From contig NZ_JAMXSR020000002.1 of the NCBI RefSeq assembly GCF_024124765.2, positions 3,120,001 to 3,184,000 on the forward strand: a stretch of DNA of 64,000 nucleotides. The letters run 5' to 3'. Within the stretch, counting starts at the first letter, position 1. Every line of letters begins with the position of its first letter. Source of the DNA: Sphingomonas sp. H160509 (GTDB taxonomy: Bacteria > Pseudomonadota > Alphaproteobacteria > Sphingomonadales > Sphingomonadaceae). A program made the translations under genes and the position numbers. The notes under the pieces were generated by a model. That model was not told where the DNA came from. It made no database searches and saw only the letters and a list, made by a program, of their open reading frames with translations. Of the stretch, positions 37,802-46,033 are shown piece by piece.

Positions 37802-40240
37802 ATGACCGTCCAGATCTCGCGCGCATATTCGCGGATCGTGCGATCGGACGAGAACCAGCCGACGCGCGCGACGTTGCGGACGGTCGAGGCGACCCAAGCG
37901 TCGCGGTCGTTCCAGCGCGTGTCGACGGCGCGCTGAGCAGTGGCATAGCTGTCGAAATCGGCGGCGAGCATAAACCAGTCACCCTCGTACAACCCGCCCA
38001 TCAGCCCGGCGTAGCGCGTCTTGTCGTCGGGCGAGAACACGCCGGACGCGATCGCGGATACCGCCTGGCGCAGTTCGTTCGAGCCATCGATGACGCTGCG
38101 CGGATCATAACCGTTGGCGCGCTTCGCCTCGACCTCGTCCGCGGTCATGCCGAAGATGAAGATGTTGTCGTCGCCGACGCGGTCCTTGATCTCGATATTC
38201 GCGCCGTCGAGCGTGCCGATCGTCAGCGCGCCGTTCATCGCGAACTTCATGTTGCCGGTGCCCGACGCTTCGAGGCCGGCGGTCGAGATCTGTTCGCTGA
38301 GGTCGGCGGCGGGGATGATCTTCTCCGCCAGCGACACATTGTAATTGGGCAGGAAGGCCACCTTGAGCAGGCCACCGACGGAAGGGTCCGCGTTGATCCG
38401 GCGCGCGACGTCGTTTGCCAGTTTGATGACGAGTTTGGCGTTGTGATAGCTCGACGCCGCCTTGCCCGCGAACAGCTTCACGCGGGGCGTCCAGTCGCGT
38501 TCGGGGTGACTGCGGATCTGGTCGTAGAGCGCGACCGTCTCGATGATGTTGAGCAACTGGCGCTTATACTCGTGGATGCGCTTGATCTGGACGTCGAACA
38601 TCGCGTCGGGATCGACGCGGAGCCCCATCGTCTCCTTGATGTGATTTGCCAGTGCCACCTTGTTCGAACGCTTCACGCTCGAAAAGCGCTCCCTGAAACC
38701 GGAATCGTCGGCAAAAAACATCCAGATCGACGAGCTTTTCGGCATCGTCGAGGAAGCCGTCGCCGATCGCATCGCGGATCAGCGCGGTCAGGCCGGGGTT
38801 GCACTGCTGGAGCCAGCGGCGCGGCGTGATGCCGTTCGTCTTGTTGTTGATCCGCGTCGGGTAGAGCTTGTGCAGATCGGCGAAGACCGTCTTCTTCATC
38901 AGCTGCGTGTGGAGCGCGGCGACGCCGTTGACGCTGTGCGACCCGGCAAAGGCGAGGTTCGCCATCCGCACGCGCCGCTCGCCGCCCTCGTCGATCAGGC
39001 TGATCGCGGCGATCGCGCGATCATCTATGCCGTCCGTGCCACGGGCTTCCCGCAACAGCTTGGCGTTGATCGCGTAGACGATCTGCATGTGCCGCGGGAG
39101 CAGGCGCTCGAACAACGGCAGCGGCCAGCTCTCCAAGGCCTCGGGCAACAGCGTGTGGTTGGTATAGCCGAAGGTGGCGCGCGTGATCTTCCACGCCTCG
39201 TCGAACGCGAATTCGTGGTGGTCGATCAGCAGCCGCATGAGTTCGGCGACCGACACCGCAGGATGCGTGTCGTTGAGCTGGATGGCGGCCTTGTCGGGTA
39301 GCGTGCGGATGTCGCCGAAATACTGGATGTGGCGACGGACGATGTCCTGAATCGACGCGGACGAGAAGAAATACTCCTGGCGGAGGCGGAGTTCCTGGCC
39401 GGCGGCGGTTGAGTCGTTGGGGTAGAGGACGCGGGTAAGTGTCTCGGCGCGCGTCTGATCGGCAAGCGCGCCCGAGAAATCGCCGGCGTTGAAGCGGTCG
39501 AGCTTGATCGGATCGAACGCGCTGGCAGTCCAGAGGCGGAGCGTGTTGACGTGCTTGCCGCGCCAGCCGACCACAGGGGTATCGACGGCCGTCGCCTCGA
39601 CCGCCTCGGAGGGACTCCAATGGACCTGACCGTTATCTGCGACCGTCACTTCGCCGCCGAAGCCGACGAAATACGCGCTCTCGCGGCGTTCGAACTCCCA
39701 GGGGTTACCGTGCGCGAGCCAGTTCTCGGGCATCTCGACCTGCCAGCCGTCGTCAATTCGCTGGCGGAACATGCCGTTCACGTAGCGGATGCCGTAGCCG
39801 TAAGCCGGCAGCGCTAGGCTCGCCATGCTCTCCATGAAGCACGCGGCGAGCCGGCCGAGGCCGCCATTGCCGAGCGCCGCGTCGGGCTCGATTTCCTCGA
39901 GTTCGGCGAGGTCGACGCCGTGGAGCTTCAGCGCCTGCGTGACTTCGTCGTTGCGCTGGAGGTTGGTCACCGCGTCGCGCAGCAGCCGGCCGATCAGGAA
40001 TTCGAGGCTGAGATAATAGACGCGCTTGGCGCCGGCCGCGTGCGCCGCCTTGGTCGACGCCATCCAGCGTTCGACGATGTCGTTGCGGACCGTCAGGATC
40101 GTGGCGGCAAGCCAGTCGTGGGGGCGGGCGGCCTGCGCATCCTTGCCGATGCGGTGGACCAGCGTGTCGAGGATCGAGTCGGCCAGATCCTGGATGACGG
40201 GTGCTTGAACGGGCGGCTGTACGGCAGGATCTGAGGTCAC
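37798..40240 (-). CDS. glgP: Glycogen phosphorylase GlgP, one frameshift
   Basis: Releases glucose 1-phosphate from glycogen; first gene of the glg operon. Motifs: ALGNGGLGRLAACFMESMAS, TNHTLLPEALESWPLPLFER, NKTNGITPRRWLQQCNP, IKRIHEYKRQLLNII and the pyridoxal-phosphate lysine in EASGTGNMKFAMNGALTIGT. Removing one base from the A6 run at 38713-38718 gives KLVDLDVFADDSGFRERF and 813 residues. This is the only repair in the window in an A run. Confidence 0.9.
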
Positions 40241-40256
40241 GCGGTTTCCGAAATCG

Positions 40257-40364
40257 TTACGGTCGCGGCGATCCTAGCCTCCCGCGAGCCGATGTCACGC
40301 GGACTTCCTTCCCGTGATGGAAAAGAAGGTTGTCGATCAATGCTTTGAATTTGGGATGATCCAT
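40257..40364 (-). CDS. Possible 35-residue leader ORF upstream of glgP
   Basis: A short frame MDHPKFKALIDNLLFHHGKE ending ARGRLGSPRP and stopping 16 bp before the glgP start. Its first 22 residues look protein-like (charged amphipathic helix with an HH pair), but it has no obvious ribosome site and could be chance. It is the only coding-like signal in the 140 bp between glgP and the tRNA. Confidence 0.25.
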   Translation of the reverse strand: MDHPKFKALIDNLLFHHGKEVRVTSARGRLGSPRP

Positions 40365-40380
40365 CACCGCGCTGGGGCGG

Positions 40381-40467
40381 TGGTGGACAGGGTAGGGTTC
40401 GAACCTACGTAGGAGAAACTCCGGCAGATTTACAGTCTGCTGCCTTTAACCACTCGGCCACCTGTCC
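40381..40467 (-). tRNA. tRNA-Tyr (anticodon GTA)
   Basis: Minus-strand class II tRNA. The acceptor stem GGACAGG pairs with CCTGTCC, the D-arm region is GGCCGAGTGGTTAAAGG, the anticodon loop is CTGTAAA, a long variable arm is present (GGAGTTTCTCC), and the T-arm is AGGTTCGAACCC. The 3' CCA is encoded. GTA reads tyrosine codons. It lies in the 390-bp space between glgP and rlmB. Confidence 0.95.
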
Positions 40468-40629
40468 AGGCCGCTTTTGCAAGCGCCGCTCTTTCAAGCG
40501 AGGCGGCTCAATGGCGAAGCGCGCTCGGTGTGTCAACGCAGGTTTTGCGAAGTTTCGTGGTTCATAGTTGCCGCGGGAGCGGGAATGCCGACAAGGACGC
40601 GGCATACACAGACACGATAGAGAGCGAAT

Positions 40630-41373
40630 ATGGCACGCAAGGGACACAGGCCGAGCAAGGCACCGGCAGGCCGCCCCCGCTTCTGGGGCAAGCACGCGGT
40701 GGGCGCGGCGCTCGCCAATCCGGAGCGCACGGTGCGCAAAATCCTCGGCACGCGCGAGGCGCTCGCCGGGTTCGACCTGCCGGCCGACGTGCCGGTGACC
40801 TATGCCGAGGCGATGGATCTGGCGCGGCTGGTGCCGGGCGATGCGCCGCACCAAGGCGTGGTGATCGAGGTCGAGCCGCTCGAAGACATGTGGCTGGCCG
40901 ACCTGCTCGAGCATGGCAAGGACGACAACCGCCCGCTGGTGATCCTCGACGGCGTAACCGATCCGCATAACGTCGGTGCGATTCTGCGCTCGGCGGCGGC
41001 GTTCGATGCGCTGGGGATCATTACGCCGGACCGGAATGCGCCGCCGGAGTCGGGGACGATCGCGCGGGCTGCTTCGGGTGCGCTTGAGAGTGTGCCCTGG
41101 ATCCGGGTGGTGAACCTGGCGCGTGCTCTGGAGGAGATTGCGGCGGCGGGGTTCTGGCGGATCGGGCTGACCGGCCATGCGACGCAGACGCTGTCGGAAG
41201 CAATGGGGACGCAGCGAATCGCGATCGTGCTCGGCGCCGAGGGCGAGGGCATGCGGCAGAATACCGAGCAGCATTGCGACGAGCTGGCGAAACTGCCGAT
41301 CTCGGAGAAGGTGGAGAGCCTGAACGTATCGAACGCGGCGGCGATCGCGTTGTACGCCATCACCACGCGGTAA
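40630..41373 (+). CDS. rlmB: 23S rRNA 2'-O-methyltransferase RlmB (SpoU/TrmH family)
   Basis: SPOUT-fold enzyme predicted to methylate G2251 of 23S rRNA. A short N-terminal substrate-binding part has RPRFWGKHAVGAALANPERT. The three SPOUT motifs are readable: LDGVTDPHNVGAILRSAAAF, IAIVLGAEGEGMRQNT and LPISEKVESLNVSNAAAIAL. It is 247 residues and intact. Another tRNA/rRNA SpoU methylase is possible, but length and the N-terminal domain fit RlmB. Confidence 0.88.
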   Translation: MARKGHRPSKAPAGRPRFWGKHAVGAALANPERTVRKILGTREALAGFDLPADVPVTYAEAMDLARLVPGDAPHQGVVIEVEPLEDMWLADLLEHGKDDNRPLVILDGVTDPHNVGAILRSAAAFDALGIITPDRNAPPESGTIARAASGALESVPWIRVVNLARALEEIAAAGFWRIGLTGHATQTLSEAMGTQRIAIVLGAEGEGMRQNTEQHCDELAKLPISEKVESLNVSNAAAIALYAITTR

Positions 41374-41376
41374 ATC

Positions 41377-41530
41377 ACTCCCTCGCCCCTACGGGGAGAG
41401 GGAAGGGGCTCGCCGCACTTGCGGTGGGAAGGGAGAGGGGGAGTGAGGCTCGGGACGGTTCATCCCAACGCCCCTCTCCCTTCCGTCGCCCACGGCTCCT
41501 CCCTCCCCTCTCCCCCGGAGGGGGCGAGGG
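41377..41530. repeat. Dispersed palindrome, type E
   Basis: About 150 bp with ends CTCCCTCGCCCCTACGGGGAG and CTCCCCCGGAGGGGGCGAGGG, inner arms GGGAAGGGAGAGGGG / CCCCTCTCCCTTCC, and a shared core GAGTGAGGCTCGGGACGGTTCA. It lies between the convergent 3' ends of rlmB and the ferredoxin gene. The second copy is at 51096-51248. Confidence 0.85.
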
Positions 41531-41540
41531 ACATGCGGAA

Positions 41541-41858
41541 TCAGTCCTCTTCGGCGATCCGGACCTTTAGGCCATCGAGCCCATCAGTCAGTTCGATCTG
41601 GCACGACAGTCGTGAAAACTCATCACGGTCACTCGTCGAATCGAGCAAATCATCCTCATCCGGCCCCATCGGCTTCAGTTTGCCCGCAAAGTCCGGGTCG
41701 ACATGGACGTGGCAGGTGGCGCACGAGCAACAGCCGCCGCACAGCGCCAGGATCTCGTCGATCCCGGCGTCGCGGATGACTTCCATCACCGATAGGCCCG
41801 CCTCGCCGATGATCTCGCGTTCTTCCCCTTCGCGCGTCACGACGATAAGCTTGGGCAT
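41541..41858 (-). CDS. 2Fe-2S ferredoxin (adrenodoxin type)
   Basis: 105-residue electron carrier. The cluster ligands follow the pattern Cys-x5-Cys-x2-Cys in [20 protein letters not shown], with the fourth Cys in [10 protein letters not shown]. Adjacent extra Cys residues (CGGCCSC) are present. Ferredoxins of this type feed P450s or act in Fe-S and lipid hydroxylation pathways, so it could serve the CYP153 encoded at 58.2 kb, but no linkage proves it. Intact. Confidence 0.9.
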   Translation of the reverse strand: MPKLIVVTREGEEREIIGEAGLSVMEVIRDAGIDEILALCGGCCSCATCHVHVDPDFAGKLKPMGPDEDDLLDSTSDRDEFSRLSCQIELTDGLDGLKVRIAEED

Positions 41859-41918
41859 GTCATTCTCCGAAAAATCTTCGTGCGTTCATGCCGTTGCGCG
41901 AGCCAGGGATCAAGCATC

Positions 41919-42543
41919 ATGGGCCTGAGCGCAGAGCAACTCGAAACCGCGATGGCGGCGTTGTGCGAAATCGAGCCGGCGTTCGCGGTCGCGGTCGGCA
42001 ATGCCGGCCACCCCGCGCCCCGGATCAGCGAGCGCGGCTTCGCGACGTTGCTGCGGACGATCGTCGGTCAGCAGGTGAGCGTCGCCTCGGCCGCGGCGGT
42101 GTGGAATAAGCTCGACGCGGTGGTCGGCGGCGCAGGCGATCCGGAGAAGATCGCCGCCGCCAGCGACGAGTTGCTGAAGAGCGCCGGACTGTCGCGCCAG
42201 AAGCTCGGCTATGCACGCAGCTTGGCCGACGAGGTGACGAGCGGCCGGCTCGACCTGACCAACCTGCCCGAGGACGACGAGGGAGGCGATCGCCGCGCTG
42301 GTCCGCGTGAAGGGGATCGGTCGCTGGTCGGCGGAGATCTACCTGCTGTTCGCGGAAGGGCGGACGGACATCTGGCCCGCGGGCGACCTTGCGATCCAGA
42401 TCGAGGTCGGGCGTATCCTGGGCCACGAGACACGGCCGAGCGAGAAACTGACGCGAGAGGTGGCGGAGGCGTGGCGCCCGCACCGCGGTGCTGCGGCGAT
42501 CTTCGCGTGGCATCATTACCAGGCGGACATGAAGGTGATTTGA
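41919..42543 (+). CDS. DNA-3-methyladenine glycosylase II (AlkA-like), one frameshift
   Basis: Base-excision repair enzyme of the helix-hairpin-helix superfamily. ERGFATLLRTIVGQQVSVAS starts the core, the HhH is VRVKGIGRWSAEIYLLFAEG, and the catalytic Asp is in DIWPAGDLAIQIEVG. The C-terminus has PHRGAAAIFAWHHYQA. Removing one G from the G3 run at 42281-42283 (LPEDDEEAIAALVRVKG) gives 207 residues, the short form without the AlkA N-terminal domain. It is divergent from the ferredoxin gene with only 60 bp between. Confidence 0.85.
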
Positions 42544-42552
42544 CTTCCTTGC

Positions 42553-42661
42553 TCCCCTCCCTGGAAGGGAGGGGCGCGGGGTGGGTCGGTTTCCGCATGT
42601 TTGGACGGTGGTGGCTCGAGCGGGCCTACCCACCCCCAGCCCCTCCCTTTCAGGGAGGGGA
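42553..42661. repeat. Dispersed palindrome, type D
   Basis: Copy of the 9099 family: ends CCCTCCCTGGAAGGGAGGGG and CCCCTCCCTTTCAGGGAGGGG, inner arms GGGGTGGGTCGG and CTACCCACCCC, with GGCTCGAGCGGG in the loop similar to the copy at 12585. It lies just after the glycosylase stop and upstream of mntH. Confidence 0.85.
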
Positions 42662-42861
42662 GACGCTTCCCATATATTCGTTGTGTACGCACGCACACGT
42701 CGGCTCGGCGAAAGCCGGCATCTCTCCATTCGAATGGCTACACCCGCCAACCGGAATACCGCAGTTATCCCTGGAGTGACGGGACGGAGGTGAACGCATT
42801 GTCGCCCGGCGTGCCAGCCACGCCTTGTCCCCTCTCCCTCGTTCCGGCAAAGCAGCCCCCG
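42662..42861 (+). other. Leader region of mntH, no gene seen
   Basis: About 200 bp between the palindrome and the mntH ATG. It contains a small hairpin near 42702-42718 (CGGCTCGGCGAAAGCCGG) and the palindrome CCATTCGAATGG near 42727. Open frames here have no ribosome site. I cannot match it to a known manganese riboswitch (yybP-ykoY) and see no MntR-type operator with confidence. Confidence 0.3.
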
Positions 42862-44180
42862 ATGTCAGCCCCCAATCTCCCCGCGTCCGGCTTCGCCAAC
42901 TCGCTCGCCGAGAGTCACCGCACCGTCGTCGTCCCCGAAGGCGCGTCGTTCTGGCGGCGGCTGTTCGCGTTCGTGGGGCCGGGATATCTCGTCGCAGTCG
43001 GCTATATGGACCCCGGCAACTGGGCGACCGACATCGCCGGCGGCTCCGCATTCGGCTACACGCTGCTGTCGGTCGTGCTGCTGTCGAACCTGATGGCGAT
43101 GGTCCTGCAAGCCCTGTCCGCACGCCTTGGCATCGTCGCAGGGCTGGACCTCGCCCAGGCCTGCCGCGCGCATTATTCGAAGCCGGTCTCGGTCGCGCTG
43201 TGGTTCCTGTGCGAGATCGCGATCATCGCCTGCGACCTTGCCGAAGTGCTCGGCACGGCGATCGCGCTCAAGCTGCTGTTCGGCCTGCCTTTGGTCTACG
43301 GCGTCGTGCTCACCGCGCTCGACGTGTTCCTGATCCCTCGCGCTGCAACGCTTCGGGTTCCGCAAGCTCGAGGCGTTCGTCGTCGCGTTGCTCGTGATCA
43401 TCGCCGGCTGCTTCGTCTTCGAGCTGTTCCTGGCGCGGCCCGAATGGGCGGGCGTGCTCGGCGGGCTGGTGCCGACGACGCAGATCGTCACCGACCCGGC
43501 GATGCTCTACATCGCGATCGGCATCCTCGGCGCGACCGTGATGCCGCACAACCTGTACCTCCATTCGTCGATCGTCCAGACCCGCGCGTTCGCCAAGGAC
43601 ACGGCGGGCAAGCGCGACGCGATCACGATGGCGACGATCGACGGCACTGTTGCGCTGGGACTGGCGTTCTTCATCAACGCGGCGATCCTGATCCTCGCGG
43701 CTGCGACCTTCCACGTTGCAGGGCGCACCGACGTCGCCGAGATCGACCAGGCGTACGAGCTGCTCGCGCCGATGCTCGGCATGGGCGCTGCGAGCGTGTT
43801 GTTCGCGGTCGCGCTGCTGGCGTCGGGGCAGAACTCGACGGTGACGGGCACGCTTGCCGGCCAGATCGTGATGGAGGGGTTCCTCAACCTGCGCATGCCG
43901 GTCTGGGCGCGGCGGCTGGTAACGCGGTTGCTCGCGATCGTGCCCGCGGTATTCGTGGTCGGTGCGTCGGGCGATGCGGGGAGCGACGAAGCTGCTGGTG
44001 CTGAGTCAGGTCGTGCTCAGCCTGCAGCTCCCGTTCGCGGTCGTGCCGCTCGTCAAGTTTACCGGCGACCGCACGATCATGGGCGAACTGGTCAGCCCGG
44101 CGTGGTTGAAGATCCTCGCCTGGGTGATCGCGGCGGTGATCATCGGGCTGAACGGCACGCTTCTGTACGGCATGCTGTAG
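42862..44180 (+). CDS. mntH: Nramp family divalent metal transporter MntH, two frameshifts
   Basis: Proton-coupled Mn(II)/Fe(II) importer of the inner membrane. The metal-site helix 1 motif is [17 protein letters not shown] and the helix 6 motif is [20 protein letters not shown], both diagnostic of Nramp. Removing one C at 43335-43337 ([19 protein letters not shown]) and one G at 43978-43981 ([15 protein letters not shown]) gives 438 residues and about 11 helices. The start [11 protein letters not shown] is chosen because the longer reading translates the palindrome. Confidence 0.88.
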
Positions 44181-44190
44181 ATACGAAAAC

Positions 44191-44225
44191 GGCGGCCGAT
44201 CGCTCGGCCGCCGCTTCCTTTTTCG
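44191..44225. terminator. Intrinsic terminator between mntH and the glycine-zipper gene
   Basis: Stem GCGGCCGA / TCGGCCGC with loop TCGC, then TTCCTTTTTC on the plus strand and GTTTTCG on the minus strand. It lies between convergent 3' ends and probably serves both. Confidence 0.82.
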
Positions 44226-44242
44226 TTAGCGTCGGCTGAAGC

Positions 44243-44689
44243 TCAGCGGCACTTAACGTTGCCGCGGTCGACCGAGCGGCCGAGCAAGGCGCCGCCACCG
44301 GCACCCGCCAGCGTGCCAAGCGTGCCGCCACCGATCAGGTTGGCCAGCGCGCCGCCGCCGAGGGCGCCGATCACGAGGCCGGTGGTGCCGTCGTTGCGCT
44401 TGCAATAGGCGCGGCCGTCGCGACCACGATAGATGCGGTCGTTGCGGCTGAGGCGGCGCTCGCGGTACTTGCCGTCGCGGTAGCTGTTCGACGGATCCCA
44501 GTTGCGGTCGTCGCCACGCCAGTTGCGATCGTTGCCGCGGCGGTCGTTGTCGTACCGGCGATCGTCACGATCGCGACGATCGTTGTTGTCGCGGCGATCG
44601 TCGTAACGCTGCGCGGTCGCGGCGGTCGGCAGCATGGCCGGCGCTGCGACGGCGACCGACATCAACGCTGCGATAAGATGCTTCTTCAT
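44243..44689 (-). CDS. Glycine-zipper envelope protein with an Asp/Arg/Asn-rich linker
   Basis: Exported 148-residue protein. Signal peptide MKKHLIAALMSVAVAAPAML (cleavage near ATAQ), then a low-complexity segment rich in DR, DN and YD (about 27-75), then RYRG-type repeats and a Cys, and a C-terminal glycine zipper (LVIGALGGGALANLIGGGTL GTLAGAGGGALLGRSVD, about 107-143) as in 17-kDa surface-antigen proteins. AGGAG precedes the ATG at 44687-44689. The role is probably in the outer membrane or periplasm; the exact function is unknown. Confidence 0.8.
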   Translation of the reverse strand: MKKHLIAALMSVAVAAPAMLPTAATAQRYDDRRDNNDRRDRDDRRYDNDRRGNDRNWRGDDRNWDPSNSYRDGKYRERRLSRNDRIYRGRDGRAYCKRNDGTTGLVIGALGGGALANLIGGGTLGTLAGAGGGALLGRSVDRGNVKCR

Positions 44690-44740
44690 GGGATAATCTC
44701 CTGATGCGTGACACGGTAACCCGTGCCGCACCGGAAAAGT

Positions 44741-45706
44741 TCAAACAGTAGCTTTATCCGCCATCGAGCAGTCGTGGCCGCTTCCCGTCTCGACCTGCAA
44801 CGTGGCGTGGCCGATGCCGAATCTGTCATGGAGCATCGTCCTCGCGTTGCTGAGGAATTGGTCGCCGGGGTGTCCGGCGGGCATCACCAGGTGCGCGGTG
44901 AGGACGGGCTCGGTGGTGCTCATCGGCCAGATGTGGAGATCGTGGATCTCGGTGACGCCGGGCAGGCTGCACAGCGCCTCGTCGACATGGTCGAACTCGA
45001 TCCCGCGGGGGACGGCGGACAGCGACATCTCGACGGTCTCGCGGAGTAGGCCCCAGGTCTGCCAGAAGATCAGGATCGCGATGACGATGCTCACCGCCGG
45101 ATCGATCCAGGTGAGGCCGGTGCGCCAGATCACGAAGCCGGCGATCACCACGCCCGCCGACACCAGCGCGTCCGCGGCCATGTGGAGGTACGCGCCGCGG
45201 ATGTTGACGTCGCCCTTGCGGCCGCGTGCGAACATCCAGGCGGTGAACGCATTGACCGCGATGCCGATGCCCGCGACCATCGACACGGTGAGGCCGGCGG
45301 TGGGTGCAGGATCGGAGAAGCGCTGCGACGCCTCGAGCACGATCGCGCCGAGTGCTACCAGCAGCAGCAGCGCGTTGGCCAACGCGGCGAGGATCGTCGA
45401 GCCCTTCAGCCCGTAGGTGTAGCGCTTGGTCGGTGCGGTGCGCGCGAGCATCGTGCCGCCCCACGCGACGACGAGGCCGAGCACGTCGCACAGATTGTGG
45501 CCGGCGTCGGCGAGCAGCGCGACCGAGTCGATGCGCAGGCCGACGATCGCTTCGACGACAACGAAGACGATGTTGAGACCGATGCCGATCGCAAAGGCGC
45601 GGTCGAACGAGGCGGGCGCGTGGCTGTGGCCATGTCCGCCGTGGGAGTGGCCGCCGCCGTGTGAGTGACCATGCGAATGGTCGTGCCCGTGATGATGTCC
45701 GCCCAA
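44741..45706 (-). CDS. Cation diffusion facilitator with a His-rich N-terminus (CzcD/ZitB type)
   Basis: Zn(II)/Co(II)/Cd(II) exporter of 321 residues. The N-terminus has about 14 His residues in 30 (MGGHHHGHDHSHGHSHGGGH), a probable metal-gathering tail. The transport site has HxxxD in LLADAGHNLCDVLGL and HxxxD in YLHMAADALVSAG. Six helices are followed by a cytosolic domain with GVTEIHDLHIWPMSTTEPVL. It is intact. It differs clearly from the FieF-type protein at 10.8 kb, so the strain has at least two CDF exporters. Confidence 0.9.
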   Translation of the reverse strand: MGGHHHGHDHSHGHSHGGGHSHGGHGHSHAPASFDRAFAIGIGLNIVFVVVEAIVGLRIDSVALLADAGHNLCDVLGLVVAWGGTMLARTAPTKRYTYGLKGSTILAALANALLLLVALGAIVLEASQRFSDPAPTAGLTVSMVAGIGIAVNAFTAWMFARGRKGDVNIRGAYLHMAADALVSAGVVIAGFVIWRTGLTWIDPAVSIVIAILIFWQTWGLLRETVEMSLSAVPRGIEFDHVDEALCSLPGVTEIHDLHIWPMSTTEPVLTAHLVMPAGHPGDQFLSNARTMLHDRFGIGHATLQVETGSGHDCSMADKATV

Positions 45707-45807
45707 AGCCCGCGCTCCGCTAAATTCGGCCGCCGCCTAGCATCGACGTATCGTGTGATACTAGGACGCGAGCGAGCATTCTCACGCGCTGCCCGAAGCG
45801 CAACGGT

Positions 45808-45918
45808 CCCCCTCCCTGAAAGGGGGGGGCAGGGGGTGGGTCGGCCTGGTTATGTCGCGACGGCAAGGACATGCGGAACCCGACCCACCCCCAACCCCCT
45901 CCCTTCCAAGGAGGGGGA
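45808..45918. repeat. Dispersed palindrome, type D
   Basis: Ends CCCTCCCTGAAAGGGGGGGG and CCCTCCCTTCCAAGGAGGGGG, inner arms GGGGGTGGGTCGG / CCGACCCACCCCC. It lies in the 327-bp gap upstream of the cation exporter and downstream of mutS. Confidence 0.85.
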
Positions 45919-45934
45919 GCAGTTTCACCCACTC

Positions 45935-46030
45935 CGTCACCCCGGCGGAGGCCGGGGCCCACCGTCCCGCGCACGCAATTCTCTCGAATGTGCGGAACGG
46001 TGGATGCCGGAACGAGCCCGGCATGACGGA
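45935..46030. repeat. Mosaic palindrome related to type A
   Basis: Begins CCGTCACCCCGGCGGAGGCCGGGGCCCA, like the type A arm, but ends GCCGGAACGAGCCCGGCATGACGG, which pairs only with the outer CCGTCA and part of the GC core. The rest of the 45707-46033 gap shows nothing else, except that 45710-45790 may carry the exporter promoter. Confidence 0.65.
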
Positions 46031-46033
46031 GAG

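Noticed and set aside
42783..42861. An N-terminal extension of MntH translated from upstream
   Set aside because: That frame reads through a dispersed palindrome and has no ribosome site; the ATG at 42862 gives the normal Nramp N-terminus.
42662..42861. Manganese riboswitch before mntH
   Set aside because: I could not find the conserved core of the yybP-ykoY class, so only a leader region is reported.
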